From the NCBI GenBank assembly GCA_040752215.1, contig JBFMEX010000008.1:1-36101 (forward strand): a stretch of 36,101 nucleotides of DNA, read 5' to 3'. The position numbers were made by a program, and so were the translations under genes. This document shows positions 10,677 through 19,036 of this stretch, in pieces. The notes under the pieces were generated by a model. The model was not told the origin of the DNA. It searched no databases and worked only from the letters and a program-made list of their open reading frames with translations. Position 1 is the first letter of the stretch, and each line of letters begins with the position of its first letter. The DNA is from JBFMEX01 sp040752215 (GTDB taxonomy: Bacteria > Pseudomonadota > Alphaproteobacteria > Rhizobiales > Hyphomicrobiaceae).

Positions 10677-11339
10677 ATGTTGCTCTCGGAGGAGCCTGTG
10701 ATCGACGGACCCCGCATCGCCCCCCGCCAGCGCGCCACCAGCCTCGTCGTGCTGCTGCACGGTTATGGCGCCGACGGCAACGATCTCATCGGCCTCGCGG
10801 AAGCTTGGCGCGACTTGCTGCCGGCGACCGCCTTCGTCGCGCCGCATGCGCCGCAGCCGCTGCCGTTCGAGGCGATGGGCGGGCGGCAGTGGTTCGATCT
10901 CACCATGCGCGACCCGACCGAGCTTCGGCGCGGCACGCTCGCCGCCGCTCCGGCGTTGACGCGGTTCTTGGACGCCGAGCTCGCCCGCCATGCGCTGGCG
11001 CCCGATCGCCTGGCGTTGGTCGGCTTCAGCCAAGGCACCATGATGGCGCTGCACGTCGGCCTGCGCCGCAGTGTGGCGCCGGCGGCGATCGTCGGCTACT
11101 CGGGGGTGATCGCCGGTGCCGAGCACTTGCGGGCCGAGATAGCGTGTCACCCGCCGGTGCAGCTCGTCCACGGCGAGCTCGACGAGCTGATCCCGGTCGG
11201 CGCTCTCGCCATCACCCGCGAGGCGCTGGCCGCGGCCGGTGTCCCGGTCGAGTGGCACATCGCGCCCGGGCTTGGGCACGGGATCGACCCCGAGGGGCTG
11301 GCGCTCGGCGGCGGCTTCCTCGCCGAGCACCTCGAATGA
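10677..11339 (+). CDS. Phospholipase/carboxylesterase-family alpha/beta hydrolase
   Basis: This 220-residue protein is an alpha/beta hydrolase of the small carboxylesterase/lysophospholipase group (Abhydrolase_2). The oxyanion region is LLHGYGADGNDL, the nucleophile Ser is in GFSQGTM, the acid is in GELDELIPV, and the His is in GLGHGID. Bacterial members cleave short-chain esters or lysophospholipids; the real substrate cannot be deduced. The start is uncertain: ATG 10677 has only a weak site, while GTG 10698 lies four bases after GGAGGA, which is too close to be ideal. It follows the carbamoyltransferase by 24 bases on the same strand and may be cotranscribed with it. Confidence 0.88.
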   Translation: MLLSEEPVIDGPRIAPRQRATSLVVLLHGYGADGNDLIGLAEAWRDLLPATAFVAPHAPQPLPFEAMGGRQWFDLTMRDPTELRRGTLAAAPALTRFLDAELARHALAPDRLALVGFSQGTMMALHVGLRRSVAPAAIVGYSGVIAGAEHLRAEIACHPPVQLVHGELDELIPVGALAITREALAAAGVPVEWHIAPGLGHGIDPEGLALGGGFLAEHLE

Positions 11340-11490
11340 GTTGGATGTCTGGATGCTCTTGGTTGCATGTCTCTGCGGCCCGCGAGAGAGACGAGCACCT
11401 GCGAGTCATGGCTTCATGTGAGCCTTGACTTTGCATCGAGCCGGTCCAAGCTGTCACAACAACGCGATGGAACGGAAAAGGCCTGTCGGC

Positions 11491-11736
11491 ATGACCCGAA
11501 GTTTTGCGGCCATCATCGAGCGCGAAGGGGACGGCTATGTCGGACTCTGCCCAGAGCTCGATATCGCCGGTCAAGGCAGCAACATAGCCGAGGCACGCGC
11601 CAATTTGCAGGAGGCCATAGAGCTCTTTCTCGAGACGGCATCCAAGTCCGAGCTGCAGCGGCGGCTCATTGGCGAGGTCTACGTTACGCAGATCGAGGTC
11701 GCGGTTGGGCAGGCTGCGCTTGCTGAGCGGGCGTGA
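11491..11736 (+). CDS. hicB: HicB-family antitoxin (short form)
   Basis: This 81-residue protein has the HicB partial-RNase-H fold signature: FAAIIEREGDGYVGLCPELDIAGQG at residues 5-29, then the ANLQEAIELFLE helix. HicB neutralises the HicA mRNA-interferase toxin. It lacks the C-terminal DNA-binding segment of longer HicB proteins. ATG 11491 is preceded by AAAAGG; ATG 11467 is an alternative giving eight more residues. The order is antitoxin first, toxin second, the reverse of the other locus in this window. It overlaps the downstream hicA frame. Confidence 0.85.
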   Translation: MTRSFAAIIEREGDGYVGLCPELDIAGQGSNIAEARANLQEAIELFLETASKSELQRRLIGEVYVTQIEVAVGQAALAERA

Positions 11737-11927
11737 AGCATGCGGCCATACTGGCCGCGAATGGGTTTGTCGAAGTGCGCCGGCGAGGCAGTCACATCAT
11801 CATGCAGCGTCAGCACGCCGGCACGACAACGACGGTGCCGGTCCCCGATCATCGCCAGCTGAAGCTCGGCACCTTGGCTTCCATTATTCACCAGAATTGT
11901 ATCGCGCGAGCGGCTTTCGAATCGTGA
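11733..11927 (+). CDS. hicA: HicA-family toxin, probably frameshifted at its N terminus
   Basis: The 64-residue frame from GTG 11733 has the HicA core: AILAANGFVEVRRRGSH with the catalytic His, then TVPVPDHRQLKLGTLASII. HicA cleaves mRNA until bound by HicB. GTG overlaps the hicB stop as GTGA, so translational coupling is possible. However, the preceding bases in another frame (TTG 11705 onward) read GRLRLLSGREAC, the usual opening of this HicA subgroup. The two segments join perfectly if one G is removed near 11743-11745. This suggests a one-base insertion. The remaining frame could still give a shorter HicA of about E. coli HicA size, so inactivation is likely but not certain. Confidence 0.72.
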   Translation: MKHAAILAANGFVEVRRRGSHIIMQRQHAGTTTTVPVPDHRQLKLGTLASIIHQNCIARAAFES

Positions 11928-12013
11928 TCGCGGCGAGGCCGAGCCGCTGAAGCGCCGACGAGGGCCCTCGCACGCGGTTGTACGAGTACCCGTCGTCGCT
12001 CGGACAAGGCCGG

Positions 12014-13276
12014 CTACTTCGTCAGCCTCAGGTTGTTGAGCTGCGTGGCGATGGCCGCGAACGCGGTGCGCAGCTGCTCGCCGTTCTCGGCCTTGAAGTA
12101 GTGCTGCGGCGAGGTCGCGCATTCGCCGAGCGTCTCGGTCGCCGCCGGGTGGTTGAGCATGAAGCCGACGGTGAACACGATGACGTCCTCCTTCTTCATG
12201 CTCTCGCACAGCTCCTTAGCGTGGTCGTTCGACAGCCGACCGCGGGTGCCATAGGGCGTACATCCGCCGCTGTCGCAGCGCCCGTCGAAAGTGTTGTACT
12301 CGCCGTCGGTCATCAGCACGACCGCCTTCACCGTCTTGCCGTCCTTGTAGGCCGCCGGAACCGACTCCATCGGCCAGATCGTCGACCACTTCGGCGAGAT
12401 CAGGTTCCAGGCCCAGTTGGTGCCGATCTGGCCGGCCGTGGTGGTCGAGGTCACGAAGCTCGACGCCACACTCTTCAGCGTGTCCCTGTCGTCGGTCAGC
12501 GGCAGCAGCGGGATGCCCGGACAGTTCTGCGCCGTCGGCACGTCGAGGCGTCCCTTCCAGTACGCGCCCGGCCCGGGAGTGTCGTCGCTGTCCGCGGCGT
12601 CGCCGATGCGGTCGTAGACACAATTCGAGGGACCATTGCGACCGTTGGTGACGAGGCCGGCGTAGGGCCCGAGATTGATGCCCGAGGCGAACGGCGCGTA
12701 GCCGATCCGCACCTTGTTCGGCGTGCCGCCGTCGGGCAGCAGGATGTCGACGAGATCGCGGGTCGCCGCGCGCAGGTCGGCAATCTTGGAGCCGCTCATC
12801 GAGCCGGTGAGATCGAGCTGCATGCCGAGTTCGATGTCCTTCTGCTCGAACTTGGCCGCGGTCGAGACCGGCACGTTGACCTTGGTGTAGCCGGCGATGC
12901 GGGTGAAGGTCATCGGCACCTCGCCCATCACGTCGATATTGACGCTGCCGCTGCTGCGGTCGACCTGGATGTCGAGCGAGGTGACGTCGCCGAAATTGTC
13001 GCCGCCTGCATCGACGTTGGCGGTGAAGTACTCCTGTGCCATGGCGACCACGTCGCCATCGCTGAGCCGTCCGTCGAGCAGGCCTTTGCCGGCGGCGAGG
13101 GCGGCCGAGTCGACGGCGGCGGCGATGCGGCTCTTGTAGTGCACGATGCGGCTGTAATCGATCGCCATGCCGGCGGCGAAGAAGAAGACGAAGAAGGTGA
13201 TGCCGAATATCATGGCGACGCTGCCCCGCTCGTCGGAGCAGAAGGTCGGGCAGCGGGTCATGCTCGCGGGCGTCAT
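12014..13276 (-). CDS. TadG-like pilus assembly protein with von Willebrand A domain
   Basis: This 420-residue protein starts with the TadE/G layout: a short cytoplasmic stretch with DERGSVAMIFGI (about 14-25), one membrane helix (about 20-40), then a long extracytoplasmic region. A von Willebrand A domain follows, with the metal-site motif DLTGSMSGSK (about 153-162) and VVLMTDGEYNT (about 320-330). TadG-type proteins are encoded in tad loci for Flp pili and adhesion, but no cpaA-F, flp or tadB/C genes are present here, so this is an orphan copy. ATG 13276 has a good AGGGAGA upstream. The 86 bases between its stop and hicA show no clear terminator. Confidence 0.85.
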   Translation of the reverse strand: MTPASMTRCPTFCSDERGSVAMIFGITFFVFFFAAGMAIDYSRIVHYKSRIAAAVDSAALAAGKGLLDGRLSDGDVVAMAQEYFTANVDAGGDNFGDVTSLDIQVDRSSGSVNIDVMGEVPMTFTRIAGYTKVNVPVSTAAKFEQKDIELGMQLDLTGSMSGSKIADLRAATRDLVDILLPDGGTPNKVRIGYAPFASGINLGPYAGLVTNGRNGPSNCVYDRIGDAADSDDTPGPGAYWKGRLDVPTAQNCPGIPLLPLTDDRDTLKSVASSFVTSTTTAGQIGTNWAWNLISPKWSTIWPMESVPAAYKDGKTVKAVVLMTDGEYNTFDGRCDSGGCTPYGTRGRLSNDHAKELCESMKKEDVIVFTVGFMLNHPAATETLGECATSPQHYFKAENGEQLRTAFAAIATQLNNLRLTK

Positions 13277-13646
13277 TTGTGTCTCCCTGAACCAGCGGCA
13301 ACGCATTCTGCGGCCCTGGCTGCAAGCGCGATGCCTCCTCCGCAGGGGGCGATCGGTGCGTCAGCGGATTGGTTTCGGAATTGCTAACGGGCCGTGTAGT
13401 GCGGGACGATCGGCTCGAAACCAGCGGCCGGGCCGGTCCGAGGAGGCCGGGAAAGCGGCTGCACTCGCCCTTGACGGGCGTCGGACGACGTCGCGCCGAT
13501 CGTGTACGCACCCGCTCGCGCGTCCCGATCCGAAGCACCCCGACACGGATGTCAGCGCACCCCGCAATCCACCGGGGCATGTTGGCCCGTCCCGTAACGG
13601 GACGCGCGCGGGCTTTGCGTGGGTCGTGGCGATCGCCCTGCGGGGC
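13277..13646. other. Gene-free region between SdhAF4-like gene and tadG-like gene
   Basis: These 370 bases contain no open frame I can support on either strand. A hairpin, CGTCCCG-TAA-CGGGACG, lies at 13588-13604, about 40 bases past the stop of the SdhAF4-like gene, but has no T-run on the minus strand. The promoter of the tadG-like gene should lie here, yet I could not pick a convincing one. Confidence 0.4.
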
Positions 13647-13835
13647 TCAGAAATCGGAGGCGATGCCGCCCTTTTCCCAATCGCCGTAGCGGACCGGATC
13701 GGGGCCCACCCGGCCTCCTTCCTCCCTGGGCGGCTTCGGCGCGGCATCGGCCGCCTCCCGGCGCGCCGCCGCCTCGGCGAGCGCCCGCTCGGCTGCCGGC
13801 GTCAGTGGACGCGAACGCTGCTCGTCGTCGCTCAT
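13647..13835 (-). CDS. DUF1674 / SdhAF4-like succinate dehydrogenase assembly protein
   Basis: This 62-residue protein ends with GPDPVRYGDWEKGGIASDF, the diagnostic C terminus of DUF1674, the bacterial counterpart of mitochondrial SDHAF4. SDHAF4 binds flavinylated SdhA and helps it assemble with SdhB. The N-terminal half is Ala/Glu/Arg-rich and probably disordered, as is usual. ATG 13835 has GAGG upstream. The gene is divergent from htpX; in many alphaproteobacteria a DUF1674 gene lies beside htpX and rsmB, as here. A role in assembly is inferred from the eukaryotic family. Confidence 0.88.
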   Translation of the reverse strand: MSDDEQRSRPLTPAAERALAEAAARREAADAAPKPPREEGGRVGPDPVRYGDWEKGGIASDF

Positions 13836-13990
13836 GGGCTGGCCTCGATCCAGCGTTTGCTTGGTCGGCCGTGGTCTTGGCCGGTCAGGGCGCCACTCTG
13901 GTTGTCGCCCGCCGAGAGCACCATATACGATCGGCGTGGCGCTGAGGAAAGCCCGGGCGCCGGGCGTCGAGCAGCTTCTGGAGTTGGGAC

Positions 13991-14968
13991 ATGCCGATGA
14001 ACTTCGCCAGGACCGGCCTGCTGCTGGTGGCTCTGACGGCCATCTTTGTCGTCGTCGGTGCCGCCGTCGGCGGCCAGACGGGCATGATGGTCGCCTTCAT
14101 CGCCGCGCTGGTGATGAACGTTTTCAGCTTGTGGAACTCCGACAAGCTGGTGCTGCGCATGTTTGGCGCAAAGGAGGTCGACGAGCGCTCGGCACCCGAC
14201 CTCTACGGCATCGTGCGCGAGCTTTCGCGGCGCGCCGAGCTGCCCATGCCGCGCGTCTACGTGATGCACAACCCGCAGCCGAATGCCTTCGCCACCGGCC
14301 GCAGCCCCGAGCGCGCGGCGGTCGCGGCCTCGACCGGCCTGCTCGAGATGCTCTCGCGCGAGGAGGTGGCCGGCGTCATAGCCCATGAGCTCGCCCACAT
14401 CAAGAACCGCGACACACTGACGATGACCGTCGCCGCGACCATCGGCGGCGCGATCTCGATGCTCGCCCAGTATCTCCAGTTCGGCATGCTGTTCGGCGGC
14501 CATCGCGACGAGCGCGGCGGAGGCCTCGGCTGGATCGGCGCGCTTGCCGTGATCATCTTCGCGCCGATGGCGGCGGGTCTCGTGCAGATGGCGATCAGCC
14601 GCTCGCGCGAGTATCAGGCCGACCGGCTCGGCGGCATGATCGTCGGCAATCCGCTGTGGCTCGCCTCGGCGCTGCGCAAGATCCAGCGTGTCGCACACCG
14701 CGTACCGAACGCGGAGGCCGAGGCGGCGCCCGCCATGGCGCATCTTTTCATCATCAACCCGCTGACTGGACGCGGCATGGACAACTGGTTCTCGACCCAC
14801 CCCGACACCGAGAACCGGATCGCCGAGCTGGAGCGCCTCGCGGCCGAGCTGGGCGTGTCGGTCGACATCCCGGGCCCCTCCTCCGAGATCGTAGAGGAGG
14901 AGCCGGAGCGGACCGGCCCATGGGCTCGGCGGGGCTCCTCCCGCTCGGTGCGTGGACCGTGGGGCTGA
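13991..14968 (+). CDS. htpX: HtpX membrane zinc metalloprotease
   Basis: HtpX is an inner-membrane M48 protease that degrades misfolded membrane proteins together with FtsH. The 325-residue protein has two N-terminal membrane helices (about 5-50), the zinc motif HELAH (about 134-138), two more hydrophobic segments (about 148-205), and the third zinc ligand in SREYQAD. The tail, about 30 residues rich in Glu, Arg and Gly, is longer than in E. coli. ATG 13991 has GGAG nine bases upstream; ATG 13997 is an alternative. Its end overlaps the likely start of rsmB. Confidence 0.95.
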   Translation: MPMNFARTGLLLVALTAIFVVVGAAVGGQTGMMVAFIAALVMNVFSLWNSDKLVLRMFGAKEVDERSAPDLYGIVRELSRRAELPMPRVYVMHNPQPNAFATGRSPERAAVAASTGLLEMLSREEVAGVIAHELAHIKNRDTLTMTVAATIGGAISMLAQYLQFGMLFGGHRDERGGGLGWIGALAVIIFAPMAAGLVQMAISRSREYQADRLGGMIVGNPLWLASALRKIQRVAHRVPNAEAEAAPAMAHLFIINPLTGRGMDNWFSTHPDTENRIAELERLAAELGVSVDIPGPSSEIVEEEPERTGPWARRGSSRSVRGPWG

Positions 14969-16353
14969 GCACCAGGGCCGGATCGCGTACCGGAGGTGGT
15001 CGCGGCAAGACCGCACCCGGCGGCGCGGCACCCTCCGGTCTCCTGGCGCGTGATTGCGCCGTCGACGTGCTGGAAGCCGTGCTGCTGCGCGCCGTGCCGC
15101 TCGACGAGGCGCTCGCTTACGCGCTTGCCGAGGGTCGGGGCAAAGCGTTGTCTTTCCGTGATCGCGCCTTCGTCCGCCTGTTGGTGATGACCGTGCTCCG
15201 CCGGTCCGGAGAGCTCGATGCCGTGCTCGCGGGCTTTCTGTCGAAGCCGCTGCCCAAAGACCAGCGGCGCCTGCCTCTCATCCTGCGCACCGCCGCCGCG
15301 CAGCTCCTCGTCCTCGGCACCAAGCCACACGCGGCGATCTCGCTCGCCGTCGACCAGTGTCGCCGCGACCGCCGCGCGCACCGCTTCAACAAGCTCGCGA
15401 ATGCGGTCCTCCGTCGCGCGGCGGCCGAAGGCGCCGCCATTCTCGCCGCAGCGGGCGGCCCGCAGCGCAACATCCCCGACTGGCTGGTTCGGCGCTGGCA
15501 GGCGCACTACGGCGCCGAGACGGCGACACGCATCGCCATCGCCTCGCTCGGCGAGGCCCCGCTCGACATCTCGGTCAAGAGCGACGCCACCGGATGGGCC
15601 GAGCGGCTGGGCGGCATGCTCCTGTCGACCGGCTCGATCCGCCTGTCCGGCAGCGGGCATGTCGAGGAGCTGCCGGGCTACGCCGACGGCGCATGGTGGG
15701 TGCAGGATGCCGCCGCCGCGCTGCCGGCGCGGCTGCTCGGCTCCGTCGCCGGCATGTCGGTGCTCGATCTTTGCGCCGCGCCCGGCGGCAAGACGGCGGA
15801 GCTGGCCGCGGCGGGAGCCCGCGTCACCGCGCTCGACATTTCCGATACCCGCCTCGGCCGCCTGCGCTCAAATCTCGCGCGGCTCGGGCTCGACGCCGAG
15901 CTGGTCGCCGCCGATGCGACGAGGTGGGCGCCGGGTCGCACGTTCGACGCCGTGCTGCTCGACGCGCCGTGCACCGCGACCGGCACCATCCGCCGCCATC
16001 CCGATATCCTGCACTCGAAGCGCGAGGCGGACGTCGCCCGCCTCGGCGAGCTGCAACGCCGGTTGCTGGATCGCGCCGTGCACCTCGTCGCGCCCGGCGG
16101 TCTGCTCGTCTATGCGACGTGCTCGCTCGAGCCCGAGGAGGGCGAACAGCAGGTGGCTGCCTTGCTGACGCGCGATGCCGGGCTCGAGCATGTCCCGATC
16201 ACCACCGCCGAGACCACGGCCCTCGGATGGCCGCCAGAGTGGGTCTCGCCGACCGGCAACCTGAGGACGCTGCCGTTCCACACGCCAGTCGGCGCCGCGC
16301 CGGGAACCGGCATGGACGGTTTTTTCGCCGCCCGCATACGCCGGCGCCGGTAG
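14959..16353 (+). CDS. rsmB: 16S rRNA (cytosine-967-C5)-methyltransferase
   Basis: RsmB methylates C967 of 16S rRNA. The protein has an N-terminal NusB-like RNA-binding domain (about residues 25-165) and a C-terminal SAM methyltransferase domain. The SAM motif is VLDLCAAPGGKT; the two cysteines of the RNA-m5C mechanism are in DAPCTATG and ATCSLEPEE. The start is unsure: GTG 14959 gives 464 residues and overlaps the htpX stop, suggesting coupling, while ATG 14920 gives 13 more. A GGAGGTGG at 14990-14997 has no in-frame start after it. The htpX-rsmB-heparinase order is common in alphaproteobacteria. Confidence 0.93.
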   Translation: MGLSTRAGSRTGGGRGKTAPGGAAPSGLLARDCAVDVLEAVLLRAVPLDEALAYALAEGRGKALSFRDRAFVRLLVMTVLRRSGELDAVLAGFLSKPLPKDQRRLPLILRTAAAQLLVLGTKPHAAISLAVDQCRRDRRAHRFNKLANAVLRRAAAEGAAILAAAGGPQRNIPDWLVRRWQAHYGAETATRIAIASLGEAPLDISVKSDATGWAERLGGMLLSTGSIRLSGSGHVEELPGYADGAWWVQDAAAALPARLLGSVAGMSVLDLCAAPGGKTAELAAAGARVTALDISDTRLGRLRSNLARLGLDAELVAADATRWAPGRTFDAVLLDAPCTATGTIRRHPDILHSKREADVARLGELQRRLLDRAVHLVAPGGLLVYATCSLEPEEGEQQVAALLTRDAGLEHVPITTAETTALGWPPEWVSPTGNLRTLPFHTPVGAAPGTGMDGFFAARIRRRR

Positions 16354-16481
16354 GCACATCCACCGCGACGGTGCCGCCATGGACCTTTCGCGCCTTGCCT
16401 TGGCCGCACCCCGAGGGTAACCGGAGGCATGGACCGGTCAGGTGAATGGGGTCTCGTGCCCGCAACGGGGAAGGGCTGGTG

Positions 16482-18197
16482 ATGCGGCAGCGCTCCGCGA
16501 CCGAGCTCTCGCTTGGCGATCGCGTTCGTTTGTCGGCGCTCGTCGCCGACCGCTCTCGCCGCGCGGTCCTGGCCCGCGCGCTCAACTCGCCCCTGCTGCG
16601 CTGGCGCTACGGCTCGCCGGCCGTCGACCAGTTGCTGATCGTGCCGCAGGACCTGCGTCCCAGCGATCCAAGCTTCTGGCGCGAGGTCCAGCTCGGCCAG
16701 TTCGGCCTTGCCGGCGCTCTCGCCGATCTCGGCGGCCGCTCGCCGTTCGAGTTCGCTCCGCCGACCAAGGCCTGGTCGCGCTCGCTGCACGGTTTCGGCT
16801 GGTTGCGCCACCTCCAGGCCGCCGATAGCGACGCCGCGCGCGAGATGGCGCGCCGCCTGGCGATCGAGTGGAGCATCCGCCATCGCGGCGGCTCCGGCGT
16901 CGCGTTCGAGCCGATGGTGCTCGGTCGGCGCATCATCTCCTGGCTCTCGCACGCGACCTTGCTGCTCGAAGGTGCCGACCGGGCCACCTACGACGCGCTG
17001 ATGGAGAGCCTCGGACGCCAGCTCATCGTGCTCTCGGGCGCCTGGCGCGACGCCAGCGAAGGAATGCCGCGGCTCGTTGCGTTGATGGCGCTGACCCTCG
17101 CCGACCTCTGCATTGCCGGTCGCGATCGCCGTCTCGAGCACGATGCCCGGCTGTTCGCCGGCGAGCTGTCGCGCCAGATCCGCAAGGACGGCTGCCACAT
17201 CAGCCGCCATCCTGGCATCGGCGTCGAGCTGATGCTCGACCTTCTGCCACTGCGCCAGTGCTTCACCGCACGCGACCGGACGCCGCCCGGCTCGCTGGTC
17301 ACCGTCACTGGCCGAATGATCGCCATGCTGCGCCATATGCGGATGGGTGACGGCCACATCGCCCGCTTCAACGGCATGGGCATTCCCTCTCCGGCCGCGC
17401 TCGCGACCGTCATCGCCTACGACGAGGATCAGGCGCTGCCGCCGGCCAAGCTGCTCGCGTCGCGCTATCAGCGTATGGAGCGCGGTGGCACCATCGTTAT
17501 CGTCGATGCCGGTGCAGCGCCGCCGCTGATGGTGTCGGGCGAGGCTCACGCCGGCTGCCTGTCGTTCGAGCTCAGCGCCGGGCCGCGGCTGCTGGTCGTC
17601 AACGGCGGTGCGCCGGGAGCGTCGGACAAGGACTGGCGGGCGGTCTCGCGCGCCACTGCCAGCCACAACACGCTTTGTCTCGGCGAGCGATCGTCGGCGC
17701 GACTCGTCCGTCACGCCCAGCTCGAGGAGCTGATCGGCGGCATGCCGATCCGCGGGCCGGATCGCGTCGACGCAGCCATCGCCGCTCAGGCGGACGGTGC
17801 CGTCGCGCTGCGAGCCTCGCACGATGGCTATCTCGCAGATTTCGGGCTGCTGCACCATCGCAGCCTCGCGCTCGATGCCACCGGAGCCCGTCTCACCGGG
17901 ATCGATCGCCTCGCGCCGCCGAAGGGGCACCTGCGGCTGAAGCGCGACGTGCCGTTCTCGATCCACTTCCATCTTCACCCGGAGGTGGCGGTCGAAGCCG
18001 TCGAGGGCGGCAACACGGTCACCTTCGCCAATGGCACCGAGTTCTGGCGGCTGGTTGCGGAAGGTGCCGCACTGTCGGTTGAGGAGAGCATCCACTTCGC
18101 CGACTCGGCCGGCCCGCGCGAATCGCTGCAGCTCGTGCTGCGCGGCGCCACCTTCGGCGAAACCGAGGTGCGCTGGGCGCTGGAGCGCATCGCCTGA
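16482..18197 (+). CDS. Heparinase II/III-family protein
   Basis: This 571-residue protein has an N-terminal alpha-helical toroid region (about 45-330, with WLRHL and HISRHPGIGVELMLDLLPLR) and a C-terminal Hepar_II_III beta domain (about 330-560, with ASHNTLCLGE and HFHLHPEV). The family contains polysaccharide lyases. The version linked to rsmB in alphaproteobacteria, usually followed by purH, has no proven substrate, and purH is not next here. I see no clear signal peptide, which is odd for a polysaccharide lyase. ATG 16482 is chosen because AAGGG lies a few bases upstream; GTG/ATG codons further upstream add about 12 residues. It may be cotranscribed with rsmB 128 bases away. Confidence 0.88.
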   Translation: MRQRSATELSLGDRVRLSALVADRSRRAVLARALNSPLLRWRYGSPAVDQLLIVPQDLRPSDPSFWREVQLGQFGLAGALADLGGRSPFEFAPPTKAWSRSLHGFGWLRHLQAADSDAAREMARRLAIEWSIRHRGGSGVAFEPMVLGRRIISWLSHATLLLEGADRATYDALMESLGRQLIVLSGAWRDASEGMPRLVALMALTLADLCIAGRDRRLEHDARLFAGELSRQIRKDGCHISRHPGIGVELMLDLLPLRQCFTARDRTPPGSLVTVTGRMIAMLRHMRMGDGHIARFNGMGIPSPAALATVIAYDEDQALPPAKLLASRYQRMERGGTIVIVDAGAAPPLMVSGEAHAGCLSFELSAGPRLLVVNGGAPGASDKDWRAVSRATASHNTLCLGERSSARLVRHAQLEELIGGMPIRGPDRVDAAIAAQADGAVALRASHDGYLADFGLLHHRSLALDATGARLTGIDRLAPPKGHLRLKRDVPFSIHFHLHPEVAVEAVEGGNTVTFANGTEFWRLVAEGAALSVEESIHFADSAGPRESLQLVLRGATFGETEVRWALERIA

Positions 18198-18208
18198 CAT
18201 CGAGATCG

Positions 18209-18227
18209 AAAAAGCCCCGGCTCGGGG
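18209..18227 (-). terminator. Rho-independent terminator for the small unknown gene
   Basis: On the minus strand CCCCG-AGC-CGGGG is followed directly by CTTTTTC. It lies about 115 bases beyond the stop of the small minus-strand gene at 18341. It also sits just after the stop of the converging heparinase-family gene, but the T-run exists only for the minus strand. Confidence 0.7.
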
Positions 18228-18340
18228 AAGCCAGGGCGCAAGGCGTGCGGAACGCGGCAGTGGGTACGGGCAATCATGACGAGTCGTGCGTCCGGCCCGC
18301 CTCCCGGAAGGCAGTTGGATGCACCGGGAGCGACTCTATT

Positions 18341-18559
18341 TCACGCCGCCTTGCGCTGGGGCTGCGCGCAGAGCGTCTCGGCAATCGCCTCGACCGCCTT
18401 TTCCCAATCGGCGCCGCCGGCCGTGTCGGTCGCGAGACCGAAGCTGCGCATCGCCTCCTCGGGCGTGTTACCGTCGCGGAAGAAGCGGGCGCACGACTGG
18501 CGCGCGTAACCGACGGCCTGATGCCACTGAACGGGGTTTATGTGCTGCTCTCTCGTCAT
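18341..18559 (-). CDS. Small protein of unknown function (72 aa)
   Basis: I do not recognise this protein. It is 72 residues, soluble, with no signal peptide or membrane segment. Visible text includes WHQAVGYARQSCARFFRDG and PEEAMRSFGL, suggesting two or three amphipathic helices; it has two Cys, one in each half. Coding is supported by an excellent GGAGG six bases before ATG 18559 and by the strong terminator downstream, so it is a self-contained transcription unit. It ends with QPQRKAA. Neighbours on both sides point toward or away from it, giving no functional hint. The frame continues upstream of ATG 18559 but without a better start. Confidence 0.75.
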   Translation of the reverse strand: MTREQHINPVQWHQAVGYARQSCARFFRDGNTPEEAMRSFGLATDTAGGADWEKAVEAIAETLCAQPQRKAA

Positions 18560-18955
18560 CGGTTGCCTCCTCGATGTCGAACGCGGATTACCTTGGACCA
18601 CGCGGGTCCAGAGCGGGATGGGGGCGGCAAGCACACGTAGTGAGCCAGCACCACGACGCGGAACCTGTCCAGTGGTGCCTCTGGGGACTGTGTTCTGCTC
18701 ACGCGGTGCGCTTGCCTTCTCGTTGGAGGGTGCGGGGGCTGCCCTCCGAAACTCGCTGGATCTCTTCTACGCCTGCTGTCACCTGCCGCATTTGGCGGGT
18801 GCGGTCTGACGCGGGCGGATTGAGCCGAGGACCGTGCCGACCACGTCACTCAACTGACGCCACTCACTCTCGATGCTGTCCACGCGACACCTTTGCGACG
18901 CTACTGACGGCCCGCGGTCCGATACGCGCGACGGACGCGGCACGGGACCAGGGGT

Positions 18956-19004
18956 GACGAGCTGCTCGGCGATACGGGATACGAGTTCGCTGGAGCAGCT
19001 CGTC
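18956..19004. repeat. 12-bp perfect inverted repeat, long loop
   Basis: GACGAGCTGCTC at 18956-18967 pairs perfectly with GAGCAGCTCGTC at 18993-19004 around a 25-base loop that itself contains GATACGGGATACGAG. It lies in gene-free DNA, ten bases before another hairpin. Confidence 0.8.
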
Positions 19005-19014
19005 TCGGCTCTCG

Positions 19015-19036
19015 GAGCGAGCCCGAGGGCTCGCTC
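19015..19036. repeat. 9-bp hairpin with CGAG loop
   Basis: GAGCGAGCC at 19015-19023 and GGCTCGCTC at 19028-19036 form a perfect stem with a four-base CGAG loop. No T-run follows on either strand, so it is not a standard terminator. Confidence 0.75.

Noticed and set aside
13588..13604. Hairpin CGTCCCG-TAA-CGGGACG as a terminator
   Set aside because: No T-run on either strand; kept only as a note in the intergenic entry.
16110..18200. Long minus-strand frame opposite the heparinase-family gene
   Set aside because: Antisense shadow, rich in Arg, Ala and Gly, with no motif or ribosome binding site.
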